From JBGCDD01 sp045105075 (GTDB lineage: Bacteria > Pseudomonadota > Alphaproteobacteria > Rhodobacterales > Rhodobacteraceae): a DNA stretch of 10,824 nt. The position numbers and the translations under genes are program-made. Every line of letters begins with the position of its first letter. Position 1 is the stretch's first letter. This document shows, in pieces, positions 1 through 5,173 of this stretch. Below the pieces are notes generated by a model. The model was not told where the DNA came from and made no database searches. It saw nothing but the letters and a program-made list of their open reading frames with translations. The DNA lies in NCBI GenBank assembly GCA_045105075.1, contig JBGCDD010000011.1, positions 1 to 10,824 of the forward strand, read 5' to 3'.

Positions 1-14
1 GTTTGCGCCCCTCA

Positions 15-113
15 AGTCGTCGCAAATGACGACTGCCGGGCAAGGGTCAGCCCGCTGCTCAGCGGAATGCGTCCGTCCGTTTCAGGCCCCTCTCGGGATC
101 ATGCTGTGCATGA
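15..113. repeat. cluster of three short perfect inverted repeats
   Basis: Three perfect dyads lie within 100 bases. At 15-34 there are 7-bp arms (AGTCGTC/GACGACT) around a 6-base loop. At 52-65 there are 6-bp arms (CCGCTG/CAGCGG) around 2 bases. At 99-113 there are 6-bp arms (TCATGC/GCATGA) around 3 bases. A 13-bp direct repeat, CTGCCGGGCAAGG, occurs at 33-45 and 115-127. None is followed by a T-run in either direction, so they do not look like ordinary intrinsic terminators. They sit next to an integrase-like remnant, so recombination or structured-RNA roles are possible. The function is unknown. Confidence 0.45.
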
Positions 114-130
114 CCTGCCGGGCAAGGCAT
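59..130 (-). CDS. possible 23-residue ORF with a strong ribosome-binding site
   Basis: A 23-codon frame (begins MPCPAGHAQHD, ends TDAFR) starts at an ATG preceded by AAAGGAG at 138-144 with a 7-base spacer, the best Shine-Dalgarno sequence in this part of the window. It overlaps the 37-residue frame at 82-195 in another frame, so at most one of the two is likely to matter. The product resembles nothing I know. It may be a leader or microprotein, or the original start of a gene whose body was lost when the region was rearranged. It has no promoter or homology support, so confidence is low. Confidence 0.2.
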   Translation of the reverse strand: MPCPAGHAQHDPERGLKRTDAFR

Positions 131-195
131 AGCTCGTCTCCTTTGGTGCGGTAAAGGCTATCAATATGAGCACCGTCAAACCGCGACAGGTCCAT
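82..195 (-). CDS. possible 37-residue ORF downstream of the integrase-like gene
   Basis: A 37-codon frame (begins MDLSRFDGAHIDSL, ends SMIPRGA) starts 8 bases after the stop of the integrase-like gene. The stop itself forms part of a TGAGG sequence that gives a Shine-Dalgarno match 6 bases from this ATG, so translation could be coupled. I do not recognise the product; it is short, mixed in charge and has no membrane segment. It could be a genuine small accessory gene or a leftover fragment. The stop-overlapping ribosome-binding site is the only positive evidence. Confidence 0.25.
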   Translation of the reverse strand: MDLSRFDGAHIDSLYRTKGDELCLARQVMHSMIPRGA

Positions 196-203
196 TTCGG
201 GCC

Positions 204-776
204 TCACGCTACTCGTGCAGTTTTGCGCTCAAAGATCATTTTGGCAGTGTCGTACTGGTCGCGTTGATCCGAGTTGGATGGAGGTAAGTCGCCGTTTTTG
301 AAGCAGCTTTCCAAAACGCCCTTCAAAAGATCGTGGTACGCGTCGTCATCCATGGGGAAGTCGTGAAGCACGCGATTTTCCGGGTTTGCCCGTTTGGTCT
401 CAACTGCCTCAATCCAACCCTCAGCATGTTCCCACTCAGGAACCCTCTCCCATTCACCACTTTCAATGCCGCAAGCCACTTCTTCCCAATACTCCTCGGC
501 GTCAGTTTTTAGACCTCGCGCATGACAGCATTCCATTTCGCGGCGGGTTTCTGTCTTTCCTTTTTGAAACAGATCGGGGTCAGCTAAGTTCAATATCAGC
601 CTGTCGTGCTCCAGCTTAATCTTGCGAAGATTGTCGTATGCGTCGTCAAAATTGTTTCCCTTAGGCGCGCGCCATTTCTTGCGTCCGACGGCGGGTTGGA
701 GCGCCACCGGTACCTTCCGCTGATAAAAGTATCTGTCGTGCTCAATGAGCATGTATTTTGGCTTGGTCTGGGGCAT
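204..776 (-). CDS. integrase-like protein, N-terminal part only (probable remnant)
   Basis: The frame encodes 190 residues from the ATG at 776. Residues 7-62 contain a basic and aromatic segment (motif YMLIEHDRYFYQRKVPVAL, then KKWRAPKG) typical of the N-terminal DNA-binding part of Rhodobacterales tyrosine integrases (DUF6538-like). The rest is acidic and Trp-rich. The catalytic domain, with its R...HxxR...Y residues, is absent, and the 203 bases left before the window edge do not encode it. The upstream start codons at 818 (GTG) and 794 (ATG) also lack a clear ribosome-binding site. I prefer 776 because the MPxTKPKYML start is what I expect for this family. The gene lies about 97 bases downstream of the tRNA-Tyr 3' end on the same strand, the usual place for an integrase after insertion into a tRNA gene. 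Its GC content appears lower than that of the core genes. I infer a decayed island end; an independent small DNA-binding protein is the alternative. Confidence 0.55.
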   Translation of the reverse strand: MPQTKPKYMLIEHDRYFYQRKVPVALQPAVGRKKWRAPKGNNFDDAYDNLRKIKLEHDRLILNLADPDLFQKGKTETRREMECCHARGLKTDAEEYWEEVACGIESGEWERVPEWEHAEGWIEAVETKRANPENRVLHDFPMDDDAYHDLLKGVLESCFKNGDLPPSNSDQRDQYDTAKMIFERKTARVA

Positions 777-872
777 GTCGGTGCCGAAAATCATGTTCAA
801 AATACCGAAAATGGGCACTTATTGCGCCCACAGAATGGCAAAAGTGCATATTTTTCAATGAGATGATGAGAA

Positions 873-956
873 TGGTGGGCGACCCTGGAATCGAACCAGG
901 CGTGCGTCTCCGCGAGGGAGTTACAGTCCCCTGCCACACCTTGCGGCCTGTCGCCC
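873..956 (-). tRNA. tRNA-Tyr (anticodon GTA)
   Basis: This is an 84-base class II tRNA with a genome-encoded CCA end (873-875) and A as discriminator (876). The acceptor stem GGGCGAC/GTCGCCC pairs perfectly (950-956 with 877-883). The T arm is CCTGG-TTCGATT-CCAGG. The anticodon loop CTGTAAC places GTA at 922-924, closed by a GGGGA/TCCCT stem. The extra bases between the anticodon and T stems form the long variable arm expected of bacterial tRNA-Tyr. The gene is divergent from rlmB. Its 3' end faces the integrase-like remnant, consistent with past use as an attachment site. Confidence 0.97.
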
Positions 957-989
957 ATCGTCGCGCGCATTGCGTTTGACGTGAGCGCG

Positions 990-1018
990 TGATTACAAGC
1001 GCCCCAGACGGGCGTCAA
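990..1018 (-). promoter_or_regulatory. putative promoter of tRNA-Tyr
   Basis: On the minus strand a TTGACG -35 box (1013-1018) is followed after exactly 17 bases by TAATCA (990-995). This places transcription start roughly 25-30 bases upstream of the mature tRNA 5' end at 956. The -35 is one base from consensus and the -10 is weaker. This is prediction from sequence only. Confidence 0.5.
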
Positions 1019-1067
1019 CAGGAAAATCCAACCTGCGCGAACGCATCCTTGGCCGGAGTGAGGCACG

Positions 1068-1838
1068 ATGAAAAAGCCCAAGTGGGTTGTCGAAAAAGAA
1101 CAGGCCCGCAAAGCCAGCGATGCCGAAACAGTTTGGCTGTTTGGTCTGCATGCGGTGCGCGATGCTTTGATGAACCCAAATCGCACGAAACTGCGCTTGA
1201 TTGTGACGCTGAACGCGCAAACCCGGCTGGACGAGGCGATTGCGGCATCGGGCATGGCGCCCGAAGTTGTGGACGCGCGCAAGTTCAGCGCGCCGATCGA
1301 TCCGGGTTCGGTGCATCAGGGTGCCGCGCTAGAAGTCAAACCGCTGAAATGGGGCAGCCTGGCCGAGATGTGCATCGGAGCCCCCGCGCCTCGGGTGATT
1401 TTGCTCGACCGGGTGAGCGATCCGCACAATGTGGGCGCGATTTTGCGCAGCGCCGAGGTGCTGGGCGCCAGTGCGGTGATCGGCACGCGCCATCACGCCG
1501 CCCCTGAAACCGGTGCTTTGGCCAAAACCGCCAGCGGCGCATTGGAACGCCAGCCCTATGTGCGGGTTCGCAACCTGTCCGATACTATCGTTGAATTGCA
1601 ACGCATGGGGTTTCTGGTGCTGGGCCTTGACGGTGACGGCGCGCAAACTGTGGCCGAGGCGGTGGCTGGCAAAACCGACCGGGCCATCGCGCTGGTGCTG
1701 GGTGCCGAAGGTCCGGGCCTGCGCGCCAAAACCCGCGAGACGGTTGATGCCTTGGTGCGCATCTCTGCGGCCGGACCGTTCGGTTCGCTCAATGTGTCCA
1801 ACGCGGCGGCGGTCGCGCTTTATGCCTCGCGCGGCTAG
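1068..1838 (+). CDS. rlmB: 23S rRNA (guanosine-2'-O-)methyltransferase RlmB
   Basis: The 256-residue protein is a SpoU/TrmH-family SPOUT methyltransferase, normal length for RlmB, which methylates the ribose of a guanosine in the peptidyl-transferase region of 23S rRNA using S-adenosylmethionine. Residues 22-93 form the substrate-binding domain (WLFGLHAVRDAL start). Residues 108-254 form the knotted catalytic domain: motif 1 with N121 and R127 in NVGAILR, motif 2 LGAEGPGL at 211-218, and motif 3 SLNVSNAAAVALY at 240-252. The ATG at 1068 follows a TGAGG ribosome-binding site 4 bases upstream. The gene is divergent from tRNA-Tyr, and its TAG stop overlaps the stop of the convergent sensor gene in a shared CTAG. 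A TrmH-type tRNA methylase is a less likely alternative, given the N-terminal domain. Confidence 0.93.
   Translation: MKKPKWVVEKEQARKASDAETVWLFGLHAVRDALMNPNRTKLRLIVTLNAQTRLDEAIAASGMAPEVVDARKFSAPIDPGSVHQGAALEVKPLKWGSLAEMCIGAPAPRVILLDRVSDPHNVGAILRSAEVLGASAVIGTRHHAAPETGALAKTASGALERQPYVRVRNLSDTIVELQRMGFLVLGLDGDGAQTVAEAVAGKTDRAIALVLGAEGPGLRAKTRETVDALVRISAAGPFGSLNVSNAAAVALYASRG
1835..1838. other. shared palindromic stop codons of two convergent genes
   Basis: The tetramer CTAG supplies the TAG stop of rlmB on the plus strand (1836-1838) and the TAG stop of the sensor gene on the minus strand (1835-1837). The two coding regions therefore overlap tail to tail by four bases, with no space for a terminator between them. 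Confidence 0.95.
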
Positions 1839-2326
1839 TTCTTTTTGTGACGATGCCGTTTGCCGGCAAAAGACTGCTCCAGACGATCGGCATAGTCGGC
1901 CCGTTCTGACGGGCTCATCGCTGCAACCCGTTCGAGCCATGCGCTGAGCGCGGTTTCCATCCAGCTTTCGCGTCGCGCGGTATGGGCCCGCACCAGCTCT
2001 GCCGCCTGTTCTTGCGCGAACGGTTCGCTGCGCAACGCAGCCAATAGAGCGGCGGCGTCCTCGCGTTCGGCGGCGCGGCGCTGGCCTGGCGTTTTGCGCA
2101 TCTGCGACCACATCGCCTTGCGCTCGGTGCGCGGCAGGTCGCGAAACAGCGCGGCGCCAAAGGATGACGGCGGCCCGCGATGCCCCGCTTCGGAGCCAGA
2201 AAACCGCCACGCGGCCCCGGCCACAATGCCAACCACGGCCACATTCATCGCCAGCGAGACGCCAAACAACACGCGCAGCCACAGCCGTCGCGGCTTGCCC
2301 GGTTCAGTTTCACGGGTGTCAGTCAT
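1835..2326 (-). CDS. periplasmic heavy-metal sensor (CnrX/CpxP-like, Metal_resist family)
   Basis: The 163-residue protein has a basic N-terminus (RETEPGKPRRLWLR), one transmembrane segment at about 17-40, and a helical periplasmic part rich in Arg, Ala and Glu. That part ends in MSPSERADYADRLEQSF (137-153), the type of segment seen in CnrX, CpxP and other Metal_resist proteins, followed by a His/Lys tail (RHRHKK, 157-162). CnrX-type proteins bind metal outside the membrane and relay the signal to a membrane anti-sigma factor. The gene is last in the cluster, 27 bases after the small membrane protein, with only a weak ribosome-binding site before its ATG. Its stop overlaps that of rlmB. The metal or other ligand cannot be told from sequence; a CpxP-like envelope-stress role is the alternative. 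Confidence 0.7.
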   Translation of the reverse strand: MTDTRETEPGKPRRLWLRVLFGVSLAMNVAVVGIVAGAAWRFSGSEAGHRGPPSSFGAALFRDLPRTERKAMWSQMRKTPGQRRAAEREDAAALLAALRSEPFAQEQAAELVRAHTARRESWMETALSAWLERVAAMSPSERADYADRLEQSFAGKRHRHKKN

Positions 2327-2356
2327 ACCAGTTTCTGCCTTGTTGAGGATCCACCA

Positions 2357-2704
2357 TCAGCCATCTTCATCCATGAGGCTGACCAGATCGAAGGAGTCAA
2401 AAATATCCGTCGTTTGCGATGTTTGCGTCACCAATTGCACCGGATCGGGCAGTGCGGCGGGCGGAGCGATACCGATCCAAACCCCGGCGACACCAGCCGC
2501 CACAAGCCCGCCCAGACCGGGCCAACCGCCCAGCAGATCGCGCAGTTGCGACCATATTCCCGGCAGCGGTCGGGCGTTGCCCTGCACCTTTAAACCATCG
2601 CTCAGGATCTGGCGGCGCAGCGCCGGAGGCAAGGCCCCTCGGTCCTCGCGTGCGGCGGCAAACAGTCCGTCCAGATCCTCAAATTCCTTGTCTGTGTCAG
2701 CCAT
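2357..2704 (-). CDS. small single-span membrane protein, probable anti-sigma factor
   Basis: The frame encodes 115 residues from the ATG at 2704, which overlaps the sigma-factor stop by 8 bases and has a GGGAT ribosome-binding site; an upstream in-frame ATG at 2749 lies inside the sigma gene and is unlikely. Residues 1-45 are charged and cytoplasmic-looking (DTDKEFEDLDGLF, then PPALRRQIL), about 62-81 form one membrane span (GLGGLVAAGVAGVWIG), and the C-terminus is acidic (IFDSFDLVSLMDEDG). There is no Cys, so the zinc-binding HxxxCxxC anti-sigma motif is absent. Position directly after an ECF sigma gene and before a CnrX-like sensor matches the place of CnrY-type anti-sigma factors. The role is inferred from context and topology; I do not recognise the family from sequence. 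Confidence 0.65.
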   Translation of the reverse strand: MADTDKEFEDLDGLFAAAREDRGALPPALRRQILSDGLKVQGNARPLPGIWSQLRDLLGGWPGLGGLVAAGVAGVWIGIAPPAALPDPVQLVTQTSQTTDIFDSFDLVSLMDEDG

Positions 2705-3335
2705 CGTTATATCCCAATTCTGCCCGTCGCGCCGCCAACGAGGCCGCAAGACTGCGTTTGCCGCGCGCCGTCAGGCTCTCGACCGCTTCGGTGCTGATGT
2801 CCATGATCTCGGCGATTTCCGGATTGGACAATTCCTCAATGTGGCGCAGCACAACCGCTTGTCTTTGTCGGTCGGGCAGGTCCATCAACGCATGTTGCAA
2901 CGCATCCTTGCGCGCACTGTCCTGCATCTGTTCACCGGCTGTCGGCGCCGGGTCCACCGGATCGGGCACCGCGTCCAAAGCTGTGGTACCACCGCGCCGG
3001 CGCCGTTTGATGTCAAGGCACAGGTTCAACGTCACGCGGTAAAGCCAGGTGCTGATTTTCGCCTGCCCCGGTTCCCAATCTGCGGCCACGCGCCACACCC
3101 GCATCATCGCCTCTTGCGCCACGTCCTCGGCTTCGGCCCTATCACCCAAAACTCGCAAGGCAACCCCAAAGGCACGCGGTGCCAACCTGTCGGTCAACAC
3201 ACGCGCGGCCTCTGCGTCGCCAGCCGCAAAGCGTACCAGCAACGCGTCATCCTGCCCGGATTGGTCAGCGCGCGCCGTTTCAGACAGCGACGACCCCTGA
3301 TCAACGGGTCCTCCCCCATCATGCACGGCGCGCAC
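2697..3335 (-). CDS. ECF-type RNA polymerase sigma factor
   Basis: The 212-residue protein has the two conserved domains of an ECF (sigma-70 group 4) factor and nothing between them beyond a linker. Region 2 spans about 31-113, with RAEAEDVAQEAMMRVW (66-81) and ISTWLYRVTLNLCLDIKRR (94-112), for core binding and -10 recognition. Region 4 spans about 144-200, with DLPDRQRQAVVLRHIEELS and a helix-turn-helix at NPEIAEIMDISTEAVESL, for -35 recognition. The codon at 3335 is GTG; a second in-frame GTG at 3326 has better ribosome-binding spacing from GAGG and may be the true start. The gene begins 5 bases after the EF-hand gene and overlaps the next gene, so the unit is probably co-transcribed. It should direct RNA polymerase to a stress regulon, likely including its own operon. 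Confidence 0.9.
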   Translation of the reverse strand: MRAVHDGGGPVDQGSSLSETARADQSGQDDALLVRFAAGDAEAARVLTDRLAPRAFGVALRVLGDRAEAEDVAQEAMMRVWRVAADWEPGQAKISTWLYRVTLNLCLDIKRRRRGGTTALDAVPDPVDPAPTAGEQMQDSARKDALQHALMDLPDRQRQAVVLRHIEELSNPEIAEIMDISTEAVESLTARGKRSLAASLAARRAELGYNDG

Positions 3336-3340
3336 CTCGC

Positions 3341-3796
3341 TCAGTTCTTGGCGCGACGGCGGCCCATACGCTCGCGCAGCTGCGCGAACTCTTCCGCCGA
3401 AATACCGCCGCTGCCGTCGGCATCGATGCGATCAAACATCCGCGCCGCATTGCGCCGCTTGGGCAGCTCGGATTCGCTGATCGCACCATCGCCATCGGCA
3501 TCCATCCGCTCCAGCATGTGATCCACACGCTCTTCATTGCGCGCCTGCGCGGCCGCCAGCATTTCGTCACGGCTCAGCAAACCATCACTGTTGGTGTCCG
3601 TGGCCGCAAACCGCGCGGTTCCAGTCTGCGCCAACTCGGCTTTGCTGATCTCGCCGCTGCTGTCCGTGTCCAGCGTTTCGAACGAAATGTTATGGCCCAT
3701 GCCCCGATCCTTGCCACGGTCCTTGGCCACCACAGCGGTTACACCCAGCGCCAAAGCGGCAATCACGCTCAAACCAGTCACTGTTATCTGCTTCAT
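3341..3796 (-). CDS. secreted protein with four EF-hand motifs
   Basis: The 151-residue protein starts with a signal peptide (residues 1-24, hydrophobic core LSVIAALALGVTAVVA) and carries four 12-residue calcium-binding loops: DTDSSGEISKAE (43-54), DTNSDGLLSRDE (67-78), DADGDGAISESE (99-110) and DADGSGGISAEE (125-136). Each has Asp at positions 1 and 3, or Asp and Asn, Gly at 6 and Glu at 12, so all four look able to bind calcium. The C-terminus is strongly basic (RERMGRRRAKN). The product is probably periplasmic. The gene heads the ECF sigma cluster, with a GGAA ribosome-binding sequence before the ATG. It could sense or buffer calcium for the sigma pathway or be one of its targets. The EF-hands are certain; the role is inference. 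Confidence 0.88.
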   Translation of the reverse strand: MKQITVTGLSVIAALALGVTAVVAKDRGKDRGMGHNISFETLDTDSSGEISKAELAQTGTARFAATDTNSDGLLSRDEMLAAAQARNEERVDHMLERMDADGDGAISESELPKRRNAARMFDRIDADGSGGISAEEFAQLRERMGRRRAKN

Positions 3797-3997
3797 GTTA
3801 TTGCGTTCCGTTTCCAGTTTACTCGGTCGGCCCTGTGCCGCCGATCATAGAGGTAAAACGCAGCACCTGGGAGTTTCCGTCGCTGCAGTGCAAAAAAAGT
3901 GTCCCGCCCGTTTTGCGACATCCCGACGCAAGGACGACCTGCCTCATGGTCGCCTTGTCCCGAATGCATCATACGAACACGATCAAAAGGCGCACAC

Positions 3998-4390
3998 ATG
4001 ACCGAGCAAAACGACACAGCAAACGACATCCGCCCCCTTTGGCCGGCGTTTCGACGTGGCTGGCGCCGTAAATGCCCCAATTGTGGCTCGGGCCCGCTGC
4101 TCAAAGGCTATCTGGGCGTACATCAAAGCTGCACCGTTTGTCGCCAGGATCTGCACCATCACCGCGCCGATGACGGTCCGGCCTACCTGACCATATTGCT
4201 GGTCGGCCACCTGATGGCGCCCCTGTTGCACTTCACCTTCGTGACGTGGCGTCCTGAACCTTTGACGCTTTTCACCATTTTTGCGGTTGGCTGCGTGGGA
4301 TTGTCGCTTTACCTTCTGCCAAGACTAAAAGGGGCGATGATCGGCTACCAATGGGCTCGCAAAATGTACGGGTTTGGCGCGATCGGCTGA
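3998..4390 (+). CDS. DUF983 family zinc-ribbon membrane protein
   Basis: The frame encodes 130 residues from the ATG at 3998, chosen because AAAGG lies 7 bases upstream; the frame is open further upstream to 3899 but without support. Residues 20-29 carry RGWRRKCPNCG and a second CxxC follows at 45-48 (CTVC), making a four-Cys zinc ribbon. After an HHHRADDGPAY segment come two membrane spans (about 62-84 and 88-108) and a basic end. This is the signature layout of DUF983, common in alphaproteobacteria and of unknown function. It is followed 25 bases later by the NUDIX gene on the same strand, so the two are probably co-transcribed. Confidence 0.88.
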   Translation: MTEQNDTANDIRPLWPAFRRGWRRKCPNCGSGPLLKGYLGVHQSCTVCRQDLHHHRADDGPAYLTILLVGHLMAPLLHFTFVTWRPEPLTLFTIFAVGCVGLSLYLLPRLKGAMIGYQWARKMYGFGAIG

Positions 4391-4415
4391 CCCCGCTGAT
4401 CAAGGACCATCTCGC

Positions 4416-5114
4416 ATGAGCATCGACAAATCCGCAATCCGCAACGCGGCCACAGTCATTGTGTTGCGCGACCGCATGACCAACCCTGCCATTCTGATGG
4501 GCCAGCGCGGCGCAAATGCTGCTTTTATGCCCAACAAGTTCGTCTTCCCCGGCGGCGCGCTTGATCCAGGTGACGGCGATATCGCCCTAGAATCCCCCCT
4601 GCCCGATCCGTGCTTCTCCCGGCTGAATGAAGACGCCCCGACTGGCATGCAAAACGCATTGGCCGCCGCCGCAATTCGAGAACTCTGGGAAGAAACCGGC
4701 CTGGTGCTCGGCCATCCCGGCACTTGGACAGATCCGATCCCCGAAGACTGGCGCAGCTTTGCGGCCACAGGCCACGTGCCCTCGGCCCAATCGCTGCAAT
4801 ACGTGTTTCGCGCCCTCACCCCGCCGGGCCGCCCCCGCCGCTTTGATGCCCGCTTTTTTCTGGTCGATGCCAATGCCATCCCGGTGGGTCTGGACAATTT
4901 CGACCACGCCTCAGACGAACTGTCCCACCTGCAATGGATCGAACTGTCCAAAGCCCGCAGCTTCGATCTGCCCTTCATCACCGAAGTCGTGCTGGCCGAA
5001 ATCGAAGCCCGCGTGCAAGACACCACACCGCCCGACAGCGTGCCCTATTTCAAAAACAACGACGAAGCCAGCCTGTTCCTGCGCTTGCACGGCCACGCCC
5101 AAACCGGAGACTAA
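4416..5114 (+). CDS. NUDIX hydrolase with a long insertion in the Nudix box
   Basis: The 232-residue protein starts at the ATG at 4416 (AAGGA 9 bases upstream). NUDIX enzymes hydrolyse nucleoside diphosphates linked to another group, using a metal-binding box. The strand ATVIVLRD (12-19) and the segment FVFPGGALDPGD (42-53) open the fold, and the catalytic helix RELWEETGLVLG lies at 88-99. Between the glycine pair and this helix there are about 40 residues instead of the usual dozen, as in the eukaryotic NUDT19-type CoA diphosphatases, so a CoA- or acyl-CoA-related substrate is possible but not shown. The metal-binding glutamates in REXXEE are present. The gene ends just before a hairpin at 5150-5166. 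Confidence 0.85.
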   Translation: MSIDKSAIRNAATVIVLRDRMTNPAILMGQRGANAAFMPNKFVFPGGALDPGDGDIALESPLPDPCFSRLNEDAPTGMQNALAAAAIRELWEETGLVLGHPGTWTDPIPEDWRSFAATGHVPSAQSLQYVFRALTPPGRPRRFDARFFLVDANAIPVGLDNFDHASDELSHLQWIELSKARSFDLPFITEVVLAEIEARVQDTTPPDSVPYFKNNDEASLFLRLHGHAQTGD

Positions 5115-5149
5115 CCCGGCTTTTCCTCTTGCTCAAAATATCCCGGGGT

Positions 5150-5166
5150 CTGGGGCAGCGCCCCAG
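5150..5166. terminator. hairpin between convergent genes, probable bidirectional terminator
   Basis: A perfect 7-bp stem, CTGGGGC/GCCCCAG, with a 3-base loop lies in the 59-base gap between the NUDIX and EamA stops. It is preceded by CAAAATATCCCGGGG (about 5134-5148). From memory, AATATCCCGGGG followed by a G/C hairpin is a frequent intergenic element in Rhodobacteraceae genomes, so this is probably a repeated terminator family. There is no T-run after the stem on the plus strand, so classical Rho-independent action is uncertain. Confidence 0.55.
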
Positions 5167-5173
5167 CCTGCCC

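Noticed and set aside
976..1004. TTGACG as a -35 box for rlmB on the plus strand
   Set aside because: No acceptable -10 sequence occurs at 16-18 bases; the better use of this region is the minus-strand tRNA-Tyr promoter.
1329..2282. 317-codon open frame on the minus strand
   Set aside because: It spans parts of rlmB (antisense) and the sensor gene in another frame, is Arg-rich, and has no domain.
2094..3521. 475-codon open frame on the plus strand
   Set aside because: It runs antisense through the ECF cluster, is rich in Arg, Pro and Ser with no recognisable domain, and the minus-strand genes there have clear families. It is a high-GC shadow frame.
3855..3878. GGAAAC and CGTTTT as an ECF-type promoter upstream of the EF-hand gene
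   Set aside because: The two elements are only 12 bases apart, short of the usual ECF spacing of about 16, so I do not call it a promoter although autoregulation is plausible.
3913..3931. TTGCG/CGCAA inverted repeat upstream of the DUF983 gene
   Set aside because: The arms are only 5 bp with a 9-base loop, within what chance gives at this length; no supporting element is nearby.
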